Source: Oscillospiraceae bacterium
GTDB taxonomy: Bacteria; Bacillota; Clostridia; Oscillospirales; Oscillospiraceae
DNA: 5,959 bases
Direction of reading: 5' to 3'
Assembly: GCA_017538775.1 (NCBI GenBank)
Contig: JAFYIF010000037.1
Coordinates: forward strand, 1-5,959
The notes beneath the pieces are model-generated. The model was not told the origin of the DNA. It ran no database searches and worked only from the letters and a program-made list of their open reading frames with translations. This document shows positions 1 to 5,959 of this stretch, in pieces. Position numbers and translations under genes: made by a program. Every line of letters begins with the position of its first letter. Positions within the stretch are counted from its first letter, which is position 1.

Positions 1-1613
<1,613 letters not shown>

Positions 1614-1616
1614 TTG

Positions 1617-1625
1617 CCTCACCTC
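1617..1625 (-). promoter_or_regulatory. Ribosome binding site of yunB
   Basis: GAGGTGAGG on the minus strand lies 3-5 bases before GTG at 1613 and overlaps the upstream GTG at 1622. This makes 1613 the better start. Confidence 0.6.
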
Positions 1626-1655
1626 AAGGGCAAGGATATGCCCCGTTTCCCGCTT

Positions 1656-3008
1656 TTATTCCAGTTCTTCCACGATTTTGCGGAAGGTGTTGCCCCGCTG
1701 GGCGAAGTTTTTGAACTTGTCGAAGGAGGAACAGGCGGGGCTCAGCAGCACCACGTCCCCCTCCTTTGCCGCCCGGGATGCGGCCAGCACCGTGTCTTTG
1801 AAGTCCTCCAGCACCGTGACGGGCAGGGCCTCCGGGTCATAGCCCGGGGCGCGCAGCACTGCGTCCCGGATCTTCTCCGCCGTTTCCCCCACCAGGTACA
1901 GGGCCTTGACGTGCTGCACGATCTCCTCGGCAAGGCCGTCGAAGGGAATCAGCTTGTCGTGGCCCCCGGCGATGAGGATCACCTTATCCGGGAAGCTGCG
2001 CAGACCCGCCGTGGTGCGGGAGGGGCTGGAGGCGATGGAGTCGTTGTAGTAGCGGACGCCCCGCAGGGTGCGGACCAGTTGGATGCGGTGTTCCACGCCG
2101 GTGAAGCTCTGAGCCACGGCGCGGCAGTGCGCCCGGCTCACCAGGCCGTCCACGGCGGCGAAAGCGGTCATGTAGTTTTCCACATTGTGCAGCCCCGGCA
2201 GCAGGATGTCCTCCCGGTCCAGGAAGGCCTCCCCGTCCCGCCAGATCACGCCGTCGTGGAAGCAGTAGCCGTGGTCGGGCACGGACTGCCGGGAAAACCA
2301 GCAGACCTCCCGCCCGCTCTCCCGCCCCCAGGCGGCGGTGTAGGCGTTGTCCAGATTCAGCACCAGCCGCGCCCCGGGCTTCTGGTGGAGGTAGATGTTC
2401 TGCTTGGCCGACGCGTAGTCTTCAAAGCTGGGGTGTACGTCCAGGTGGTTGGGGGCCAGATTGGTCACCACGGCCACGTCCGGGGCGCAGTGCATCCCGT
2501 GGAGCTGGAAGCTGCTGAGCTCCAGCACTGCAAAGTCCTCCGGGCGGAAGTCGGGCAGCTCGCACAGCAGCGGCTTGCCGATGTTGCCGCCCAAATGGAC
2601 CCGGAAGCCCTCCGCCTCCAGCAGTTTCGCGATCAGGGTGGAAGTCGTGGTCTTGCCGTCCGAGCCGGTGACGGCCACGGTGCGGCAGGGGCAGAGGGAG
2701 AAGAAGACCTCCATCTCGCTGGTGACAAGGGTATGCGCCCCCAGGCCCGGGCGCAGTTTGTCCGGGTGCAGGCCCGGCGTGCGGAACAGCAGGTCGTAGT
2801 CCAGGGATTTCAGATAGTCCTCCCCCAGCACCCAGCGGACGCCCAGGGCGGACAGCTCCGCGTAGGCTTCCGGCTGTGTCCGGTCGTGGGCGGTCACGTC
2901 GATGCCCTGCTCCGCCAGCAGCCGCAGCAGCGGCAGATTGCTGACCCCGACGCCCACCACGGCCACGCGCTTGCCCCGCAGGCTCTCGATGTATTCCGAT
3001 AAGGTCAA
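1656..3008 (-). CDS. murD: UDP-N-acetylmuramoyl-L-alanine--D-glutamate ligase MurD
   Basis: MurD is the cytoplasmic ATP-dependent ligase that adds D-glutamate to UDP-MurNAc-L-alanine in peptidoglycan precursor synthesis. The 450-residue product matches the family length. The N-terminal Rossmann-like domain has GKRVAVVGVGVSNLPLLRLL (about 12-31). The central Mur ligase domain has the ATP-binding loop VTGSDGKTTT (about 113-122), GNIGKP (about 141-146), ELSSFQL (about 163-169) and TNLAPNHLDVH (about 182-192). The C-terminal domain has YYNDSIASSPSRTTAGL and AGGHDK. The start is TTG at 3008: AAGGGGA lies eight bases upstream, and the promoter at 3046-3074 rules out the more distant in-frame starts. 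It is the first gene of the probable murD-yunB-ligA transcript. Its promoter closely matches that of the Uma2-family gene upstream. Confidence 0.96.
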   Translation of the reverse strand: MTLSEYIESLRGKRVAVVGVGVSNLPLLRLLAEQGIDVTAHDRTQPEAYAELSALGVRWVLGEDYLKSLDYDLLFRTPGLHPDKLRPGLGAHTLVTSEMEVFFSLCPCRTVAVTGSDGKTTTSTLIAKLLEAEGFRVHLGGNIGKPLLCELPDFRPEDFAVLELSSFQLHGMHCAPDVAVVTNLAPNHLDVHPSFEDYASAKQNIYLHQKPGARLVLNLDNAYTAAWGRESGREVCWFSRQSVPDHGYCFHDGVIWRDGEAFLDREDILLPGLHNVENYMTAFAAVDGLVSRAHCRAVAQSFTGVEHRIQLVRTLRGVRYYNDSIASSPSRTTAGLRSFPDKVILIAGGHDKLIPFDGLAEEIVQHVKALYLVGETAEKIRDAVLRAPGYDPEALPVTVLEDFKDTVLAASRAAKEGDVVLLSPACSSFDKFKNFAQRGNTFRKIVEELE

Positions 3009-3016
3009 AAGAAACG

Positions 3017-3023
3017 TCCCCTT
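3017..3023 (-). promoter_or_regulatory. Ribosome binding site deciding the TTG start of murD
   Basis: AAGGGGA on the minus strand is eight bases before TTG at 3008. No ATG or GTG lies at a suitable distance in this frame, so TTG is the only start downstream of the promoter that agrees with the family N-terminus. Confidence 0.65.
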
Positions 3024-3044
3024 TTTGTTTGGTTTGTGTCGTTC

Positions 3045-3086
3045 TATTATAATCGCTCCCCGGCACGAACACAACATTTTTTGTTG
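3045..3086. repeat. 42-bp direct repeat, copy A (murD promoter)
   Basis: This block matches 3787-3828 at 38 of 42 positions, in the same orientation and without gaps. It includes an unbroken identical run of 21 bases (3066-3086) covering the -35 and the CAACA-N5-TGTTG inverted repeat. Differences fall only in the spacer between -35 and -10. An additional shared octamer, TGTCGTTC, lies next to it at 3037-3044 (3767-3774 in the other copy, displaced by about 12 bp). Confidence 0.9.
3046..3074 (-). promoter_or_regulatory. murD operon promoter (sigma-A type)
   Basis: The minus strand has a -35 TTGTGT (3074-3069), a 17-base spacer and a perfect -10 TATAAT (3051-3046). Transcription should begin near 3039, giving a leader of about 30 nt before the TTG start. 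The left arm of an inverted repeat, CAACA-N5-TGTTG (3072-3086), overlaps the -35 and could be an operator. The whole element is repeated in front of the Uma2 gene. Confidence 0.8.
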
Positions 3087-3090
3087 CGCA

Positions 3091-3124
3091 GAAAAGGCAC
3101 CGTCCCCTGGGCAGGAGACGGCGC
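3091..3124 (-). terminator. Rho-independent terminator of the Uma2-family gene
   Basis: The minus strand forms GCGCCGTCTCC / GGGGACGGTGC, an 11-bp stem with two G-U pairs and a six-base loop, followed by CTTTTC. It lies 30 nt after the Uma2 stop and just before the murD promoter, so it separates the two transcription units. The U-tract is short, so termination may be incomplete. Confidence 0.65.
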
Positions 3125-3153
3125 TGATGGGAAAGCCGGCTTGCGCCTCGGAT

Positions 3154-3726
3154 TCACCGGACCCGGGCAAAAACGTCCTCCAGTCGGATGGTCAGATCGT
3201 CAAACAGGCTGCACGAAAACTCCGTAACGACAGCCGCTCGTTCCTCCGGCTTCATCGTTTCCAGCATCCAGTCGGGCAGAATGGCGTAGGCCTCGTGCAG
3301 ATGCAGTTTCCCGTCGCGCAGCAGATACTGCTCCACCGTTTTGTTTGCAGGGTCCACGATCCAGTACTCCCGGACGCCGTACTTCTCATAGGCGTCCTTC
3401 TTCTGGCCGCGGTCATACCGGGCCGTGCTGGGAGAGAGGATCTCCACGACCAGGTCCGGCGCGCCGTACACGCCGTTCGGCCTGATTTTGTCCGGGTCGC
3501 AGACCACCATGCCGTCCGGGATGTACTGGTTTTCTTCTGAGAGATAAAGATCGACGCCATCCGCGAACGCCTCACAGGGTTTTCCTTTCAGAAAGCTGCC
3601 AAAGATGGTATAGATGTTGCCGGAAACCCGGCTGTGGTTGATCGCAGGCCGCGGCGACATGGCGACGAGTTTTCCGTCGATCAGTTCCTCCCAAAATTCT
3701 TCCCGATATGCCAGGTTCTGGTTCAT
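3154..3726 (-). CDS. Uma2-family (DUF820) putative restriction-endonuclease-fold protein
   Basis: The 190-residue product has the full Uma2/DUF820 layout, a PD-(D/E)XK nuclease-like fold of unknown biological role. An N-terminal segment (EELIDGKLVAMSPRPAINHSRV, about 14-34) is followed by YIPDGMVV (Asp about 71). The core is APDLVVEILSPST (about 89-101, Asp91 and Glu95), then KK at 109-110 and YGVREYWIVDP (about 116-126). The probable catalytic Asp, Glu and Lys are all present, so the fold looks intact. ATG at 3726 is chosen because AAAGGGGAG lies directly upstream; the frame stays open further but runs antisense into rnpB. It has its own promoter and terminator, and is flanked by two near-identical 42-bp promoter repeats. 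Family genes are often multicopy and variable between strains. No partner gene is seen, so no function is assigned. Confidence 0.92.
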   Translation of the reverse strand: MNQNLAYREEFWEELIDGKLVAMSPRPAINHSRVSGNIYTIFGSFLKGKPCEAFADGVDLYLSEENQYIPDGMVVCDPDKIRPNGVYGAPDLVVEILSPSTARYDRGQKKDAYEKYGVREYWIVDPANKTVEQYLLRDGKLHLHEAYAILPDWMLETMKPEERAAVVTEFSCSLFDDLTIRLEDVFARVR

Positions 3727-3741
3727 GACGCTCCCCTTTCC

Positions 3742-3755
3742 GCCGCCCGGGCGGC
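3742..3755 (-). promoter_or_regulatory. GC-only palindrome in the Uma2 mRNA leader
   Basis: GCCGCCCGGGCGGC is a perfect 14-bp palindrome in the predicted leader of about 55 nt. It ends three bases before the AAAGGGGAG ribosome binding site (3731-3739). Folded in RNA it could hinder ribosome access; as DNA it could bind a dimeric protein. Neither role is shown. Confidence 0.4.
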
Positions 3756-3786
3756 TGCCTTTGTTCTGTCGTTCATTGTTCCCCTT

Positions 3787-3828
3787 TATTATAATCGGTC
3801 TCCGGGCCGAACACAACATTTTTTGTTG
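3787..3828. repeat. 42-bp direct repeat, copy B (Uma2 promoter, next to rnpB promoter)
   Basis: Second copy of the 3045-3086 repeat, 742 bp away in the same orientation. It contains the minus-strand promoter of the Uma2 gene and the CAACA-N5-TGTTG inverted repeat at 3814-3828. Unlike copy A, its right end also forms part of the plus-strand -35 (TTGACT) of rnpB. Confidence 0.9.
3788..3816 (-). promoter_or_regulatory. Promoter of the Uma2-family gene
   Basis: The minus strand has a -35 TTGTGT (3816-3811), a 17-base spacer and a perfect -10 TATAAT (3793-3788). Initiation is expected near 3781. The -35 overlaps the left arm of the inverted repeat at 3814-3828 and is only 9 bp from the -35 of the divergent rnpB promoter, so the two promoters probably compete for polymerase. 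Confidence 0.78.
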
Positions 3829-3855
3829 ACTTTCCGCCCGGCGCTTTGATATAAT
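3826..3855 (+). promoter_or_regulatory. rnpB promoter
   Basis: TTGACT (3826-3831), an 18-base spacer and TATAAT (3850-3855) lie seven bases before the expected 5' end of RNase P RNA at about 3862. The -35 overlaps the right arm of the shared inverted repeat. Confidence 0.85.
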
Positions 3856-3861
3856 CGCTTG

Positions 3862-4236
3862 CGCAAGCAGGCTGAGCGACCGCGGGCATGAGCCGAAAGG
3901 CTGTGCGTGAGGAAAGTCCGGGCTCCGCAGGGCAAGGATAACGGGTAACGCCCGCCAGGGGTGACCCTCGGACAAGTGCAACAGAGAGATACCGCCCCGG
4001 CGCTCCCGCGCCCGGGGTAAGGGTGGAAAGGCGAGGTAAGAGCTCACCCGCCGCGTGGAGACACGTCGGCGCTGTAAACTCTATCCGGAGCAACGCCGTG
4101 GAGGAACAAAAGGTCGGCCCGACCGTTCCGGGGAGGCGGCTTGAGCCTGCCAGCAATGGCAGGCCACAGACAGATGGTCGTTCAGGGACCCGCAAAAGGT
4201 CCCGGACAGAACCCGGCTTACAGGCCCGCTTGCGTT
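3862..4236 (+). ncRNA. rnpB: RNase P RNA, bacterial type A
   Basis: This is the catalytic RNA of ribonuclease P, which removes the 5' leader from tRNA precursors together with the RnpA protein. Conserved blocks are present in order: GAGGAAAGTCCGGGCTCC (3909-3926), AGTGCAACAGAGAGATACCG (3976-3995), the AAAGG/GGTAAGAGCTCACC region (about 4027-4049), GTAAACTCTATCCGGAGCAA (4075-4094), the ACAGATGGTCG-like region (about 4169-4180) and AGAACCCGGCTTACAGGCC (4208-4226). The 5' CGCAAGC (3862-3868) pairs with GCTTGCG (4228-4234) to close helix P1, which sets both ends. The length of about 375 nt fits a type A RNA, usual for Clostridia. It has its own promoter and terminator; the exact 3' end is uncertain by a few bases. 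Confidence 0.96.
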
Positions 4237-4242
4237 TGATAT

Positions 4243-4284
4243 GGGGGACCCGGGAGAAAAAGCCCGTATCCCCCGCTTTTTCTT
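4243..4284 (+). terminator. Rho-independent terminator of rnpB
   Basis: GGGGGA and TCCCCC pair, followed by a two-base internal loop, CGGG/CCCG pairing and an A-rich loop (AGAAAAAG). TTTTTCTT follows the stem. It begins about 7 nt after the rnpB 3' end. Confidence 0.85.
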
Positions 4285-4301
4285 CCGACAAGGAAGCTGC
4301 G

Positions 4302-4327
4302 AAAAAAATCTGAAAAAAGCAAAAAAA
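4302..4327 (+). promoter_or_regulatory. A-tract UP-like element upstream of the tRNA-Leu promoter
   Basis: Three A-runs (4302-4308, 4313-4318, 4321-4327) are centred about 10 and 9 bp apart and end five bases before the -35. Such runs bend DNA and can contact the RNA polymerase alpha C-terminal domain at stable-RNA promoters. The role here is inference from position. Confidence 0.5.
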
Positions 4328-4331
4328 GATG

Positions 4332-4360
4332 TTGACATTCCGGGGGAGCGGTGCTATTAT
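4332..4360 (+). promoter_or_regulatory. tRNA-Leu promoter
   Basis: A consensus TTGACA (4332-4337), a 17-base spacer and TATTAT (4355-4360) are seen. Transcription should begin near 4367, giving a leader of about 30 nt that opens with a small hairpin, GCAC-TTCGG-GTGC (4367-4379), before the tRNA. Confidence 0.85.
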
Positions 4361-4396
4361 GATTAAGCACTTCGGGTGCGGGACACAAAAGAATGT

Positions 4397-4484
4397 GCGC
4401 GAGTGGTGGAATTGGTAGACTCGCCGGCTTCAGGTGCCGGTGCTCATTCCGGGCGTGGGGGTTCGACTCCCCCCTCGCGCACCA
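4397..4484 (+). tRNA. tRNA-Leu, anticodon CAG
   Basis: The 88-nt gene folds as a class II tRNA. The acceptor GCGCGAG pairs with CTCGCGC, followed by A73 and an encoded CCA. The anticodon stem CCGGC/GCCGG holds the loop TTCAGGT, giving anticodon CAG, which reads CUG leucine codons. A long variable arm (GCTC-ATTCC-GGGC) and a T arm, GGGGG-TTCGACT-CCCCC, complete it. The leucine identity is supported by the GAATTGGTAGAC D-loop and the TTCAGGT anticodon loop. Confidence 0.97.
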
Positions 4485-4485
4485 A

Positions 4486-4529
4486 AACAGCACGCTGATT
4501 TTGTAATAATCAGCGTGCTGTTGTTTTTT
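4486..4529 (+). terminator. Terminator of tRNA-Leu
   Basis: AACAGCACGCTGATT (4486-4500) and AATCAGCGTGCTGTT (4508-4522) form a perfect 15-bp stem with a seven-base loop, followed by GTTTTTTG. It starts two bases after the encoded CCA. Confidence 0.93.
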
Positions 4530-4545
4530 GATTCGGGAAAATGCC

Positions 4546-5331
4546 ATGAGCTACCTTGACGTTTACTATCACAACTACAACGAAGAGGGTCGCCTTCTCT
4601 CCCGTCACGGGCAGGTTGAATACCTCACTACCATGAAGTATATTCATGAGTTCCTCTCCCGGAGCGCAGAGTCCAGCGTTCTGGAGGTCGGCGCAGGGAC
4701 CGGTCGATACAGCGTTGCGCTGGCAAAGCAGGGCTTTCGTGTGACAGCCGTGGAACTGGTCTCTCACAATCTGGAGTTGCTGAAAGCAAAGCTGGACGGC
4801 TCGGAGCCGATCACCGCGCTGCAGGGCAATGCTTTGGATCTTTCCTTTCTGCCGGACGCGGCCTTTTCTTTGACCATGCTGCTCGGCCCGATGTATCACC
4901 TTTACACGAAAGAAGACAAAAGAAAGGCGCTTTCCGAGGCCGTTCGCGTAACGAAACCGGGCGGTACGATCATGGTCGCGTACTGTATGAACGAGCCGAC
5001 GGTCATTCAGTACATCTTCGGAATGAAGCATCTGCGCGAGGTCATGGCGTGCAACATGCTCACGCCGGACTGGCATTGCATCAGCGAACCGAAGGAGATC
5101 TTTGAACTGGTGCGCACAGAGGATATCGCCGCTCTGAATGCCGGTTTTCCGGTGGAGAGAATCAAACTTGTCGCCACAGACGGAGCCACAAACTATATGC
5201 GGGAGTGCATCGACACGATGGACGACGAGACCTTTGGCAAATGGCTGGAGTATCACTTCGCCATTTGTGAGCGTCAGGACCTCATCGGCGCTTCTAATCA
5301 CACTTTGGATATCCTCAGAAAAAGAGGATGA
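4546..5331 (+). CDS. Class I SAM-dependent methyltransferase, substrate unknown
   Basis: The 261-residue product has a Rossmann-fold methyltransferase core. Motif I is VLEVGAGTGRYSVAL (about 45-59), with the acidic residue that usually binds the SAM ribose at Glu70 (RVTAVELV). A motif II-like region is NALDLSFLPDAAFSLTMLLGPMYHLY (about 95-120), and TKPGGTIMVAY (about 136-146) follows. The C-terminal part (about 150-261) is not diagnostic and may set substrate choice. ATG at 4546 is preferred over an in-frame TTG at 4528, which lies in the U-tract of the tRNA terminator. The ribosome site is weak (CGGGAAAA). The coding region looks lower in GC than murD and ligA, suggesting a different origin. 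No separate promoter is evident between the terminator and the gene, so expression may come from read-through of tRNA-Leu. No neighbour indicates a pathway. Confidence 0.9.
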   Translation: MSYLDVYYHNYNEEGRLLSRHGQVEYLTTMKYIHEFLSRSAESSVLEVGAGTGRYSVALAKQGFRVTAVELVSHNLELLKAKLDGSEPITALQGNALDLSFLPDAAFSLTMLLGPMYHLYTKEDKRKALSEAVRVTKPGGTIMVAYCMNEPTVIQYIFGMKHLREVMACNMLTPDWHCISEPKEIFELVRTEDIAALNAGFPVERIKLVATDGATNYMRECIDTMDDETFGKWLEYHFAICERQDLIGASNHTLDILRKRG

Positions 5332-5341
5332 ATCCGCCATC

Positions 5342-5400
5342 AGAAACAGCAGAATGATACAATGTATCGTTCTGCTGTTTCTATATCTTTCTTCTTTTTT
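5342..5400 (+). terminator. Terminator of the methyltransferase gene
   Basis: The arms at 5342-5360 and 5364-5382 form a 19-bp stem (AGAAACAGCAGAATGATAC pairs with its complement, with one U-G pair) and a three-base loop. A T-rich tail, ATATCTTTCTTCTTTTTT, follows. It lies ten bases after the stop codon. The long stem with a tiny loop is unusually strong. Confidence 0.82.
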
Positions 5401-5414
5401 GAACAGATATGTCT

Positions 5415-5531
5415 GATGGTTCGCAGTGTTCCTGTGCGCACACCCACGCTCCCCCTCTGCGCGACAGTTTGTTGCTTTCGTGCAAAGGGGGGAGCGTTTC
5501 ATGATTCACTGTTGAGTCGCAGCGAACCATC
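5415..5531. repeat. Nested inverted-repeat region between convergent genes
   Basis: Outer arms GATGGTTCGC (5415-5424) and GCGAACCATC (5522-5531) are perfect complements. AGTG (5425-5428) and CACT (5507-5510) continue the pairing after an 11-base bulge on the right side. Inner arms ACGCTCCCCC (5446-5455) and GGGGGAGCGT (5488-5497) form a further 10-bp stem. A perfect palindrome, TGTGCGCACA (5433-5442), sits between the levels. The 5401-5540 stretch holds no convincing gene. It could be a structured RNA, the 3' UTR of the minus-strand gene, or a small non-coding mobile repeat. No target duplication is visible at its edges. Confidence 0.6.
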
Positions 5532-5540
5532 CCCGATCTT

Positions 5541-5855
5541 TTATTCCCGCTGCGCCTGCATCGGATCGTAGACCGCCGCGATGGGCGCCAGGGTCCCGTC
5601 GCAGAAGAAGGCCCGGATCACGGCGGCGCCGTTCCCCTTTTGCAGCGGCAGCGTGACGCTGTCCGTCCCGTAAAAGAGGTCCGCCTTCGCCGTGCTGACG
5701 CCGAGGCATTTGCCCTCCGCGTCGTAATATGCCAGGAAAATGTTCCCCTCGTCGAGTTCCCCGTAGCTTGTGAGCGTGAAGGTGATCTTCTCCGCCGCGG
5801 CATACTCCTGCGTGGGTTCGCCGTTTTCGTCAGTCAGCAGGGCTGCGGTGTCCAC
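5541..5855 (-). pseudogene. 3' remnant of a probable surface-protein gene, beyond an in-frame stop
   Basis: The 104 codons from GTG at 5855 to TAA at 5541 resemble the C-terminal end of clostridial cell-surface proteins: a beta-rich segment (KITFTLTSYGELDEGNIFLAYYDAEGKCLGVSTAK) followed by SVTLPLQKGNGAAVIRAFFCDGTLAPIA, a common closing pattern in such proteins. That likeness is from memory, not a search. The reading frame is the same as that of the coding stretch entering from the right edge; only TAA (5859-5861) and one codon separate them. No ribosome site lies next to the GTG; the nearest purine-rich stretch (GGGAGGA) is about 30 bases upstream. Independent translation is therefore doubtful and a nonsense mutation in one longer gene is the better explanation. 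It might still be a separate small protein, or the stop could be a sequencing error. Confidence 0.5.
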
Positions 5856-5858
5856 AGG

Positions 5859-5959
5859 TTACGTGCGGGTAAAGGTGTATTCCTCCCGCAGCTCCGCGCT
5901 GCAGACGCCGTTTTCGTTCACGCAGTCGGCCCGCAGCACCGTGTCGCCTCCGATGGCCA
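5859..5959 (-). CDS. C-terminal end of a probable surface-protein gene (cut by window edge)
   Basis: The minus strand enters open at the right edge and reads AIGGDTVLRADCVNENGVC, then SAELREEYTFTRT, before TAA at 5859-5861. Only 32 residues are seen, so no domain can be named. The following frame-matched segment (5541-5855) looks like its natural continuation, suggesting this protein is truncated by the stop. The rest of the gene lies outside the window. Confidence 0.5.
   Translation of the reverse strand, partial: AIGGDTVLRADCVNENGVCSAELREEYTFTRT

Noticed and set aside
3727..4047. N-terminal extension of the Uma2-family protein to 297 residues
   Set aside because: It would run antisense to rnpB and through the mapped promoter. 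The family N-terminus and ribosome site fit ATG at 3726.
3773..4291. Minus-strand frame across rnpB (contains CKPGSVRDLL and similar)
   Set aside because: It is the reverse complement of RNase P RNA, a known source of false protein predictions.
4218..4547. Minus-strand frame containing CARGESNPHARNEHRHLKPASL
   Set aside because: This is the classical false translation of the antisense strand of tRNA-Leu.
4541..4549. Two-codon frame ATG-CCA-TGA overlapping the methyltransferase ATG as a leader peptide
   Set aside because: Too short to distinguish from chance, and no ribosome site of its own is seen.
4510..5502. Minus-strand open frame of 330 codons opposite the methyltransferase
   Set aside because: The plus strand encodes clear SAM-binding motifs. 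The minus frame crosses two hairpin terminators and shows no domain.

Overview
The window looks like chromosomal DNA from a spore-forming, high-GC member of the Clostridia (Oscillospiraceae-like). The evidence is a GC-rich minus-strand cluster murD - yunB - ligA, where YunB is a sporulation protein, together with a type A RNase P RNA and Firmicutes-style promoters and Shine-Dalgarno sites. The organism assignment is inference; no species can be named.

Left half (1-3086, minus strand): a sigma-A-type promoter at 3046-3074 drives murD (peptidoglycan precursor synthesis, TTG start). yunB (sporulation) follows after a gap of about 40 nt. ligA (NAD-dependent DNA ligase, cut by the left edge) follows with a 107-nt overlap. 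No terminator or promoter is visible between the three genes, so they are probably one transcript.

Middle (3087-3860): one minus-strand Uma2-family (DUF820, PD-(D/E)XK-like) gene with its own promoter and terminator. It lies between two 42-bp direct repeats that match at 38 of 42 positions. Each repeat carries a complete minus-strand promoter and a CAACA-N5-TGTTG inverted repeat, so murD and the Uma2 gene have nearly the same promoter. The outer copy is also back to back with the rnpB promoter.

RNA block (3826-4529, plus strand): promoter, RNase P RNA (rnpB) and terminator, then A-tracts, a promoter, tRNA-Leu(CAG) with encoded CCA and a 15-bp-stem terminator.

Right end (4530-5959): a class I SAM-dependent methyltransferase starts 17 nt after the tRNA terminator, appears lower in GC than the left half, and ends in a 19-bp hairpin terminator. 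A gene-free stretch of about 200 nt follows and contains nested inverted repeats (5415-5531). Last is the minus-strand 3' end of what looks like a surface-protein gene, interrupted by an in-frame TAA at 5859-5861.

Most of the window is housekeeping. The parts that deserve a second look are the duplicated promoter/operator around the Uma2 gene, the nested inverted repeats at 5415-5531, and the interrupted gene at the right edge. I saw nothing that amounts to a clear new multi-gene system.
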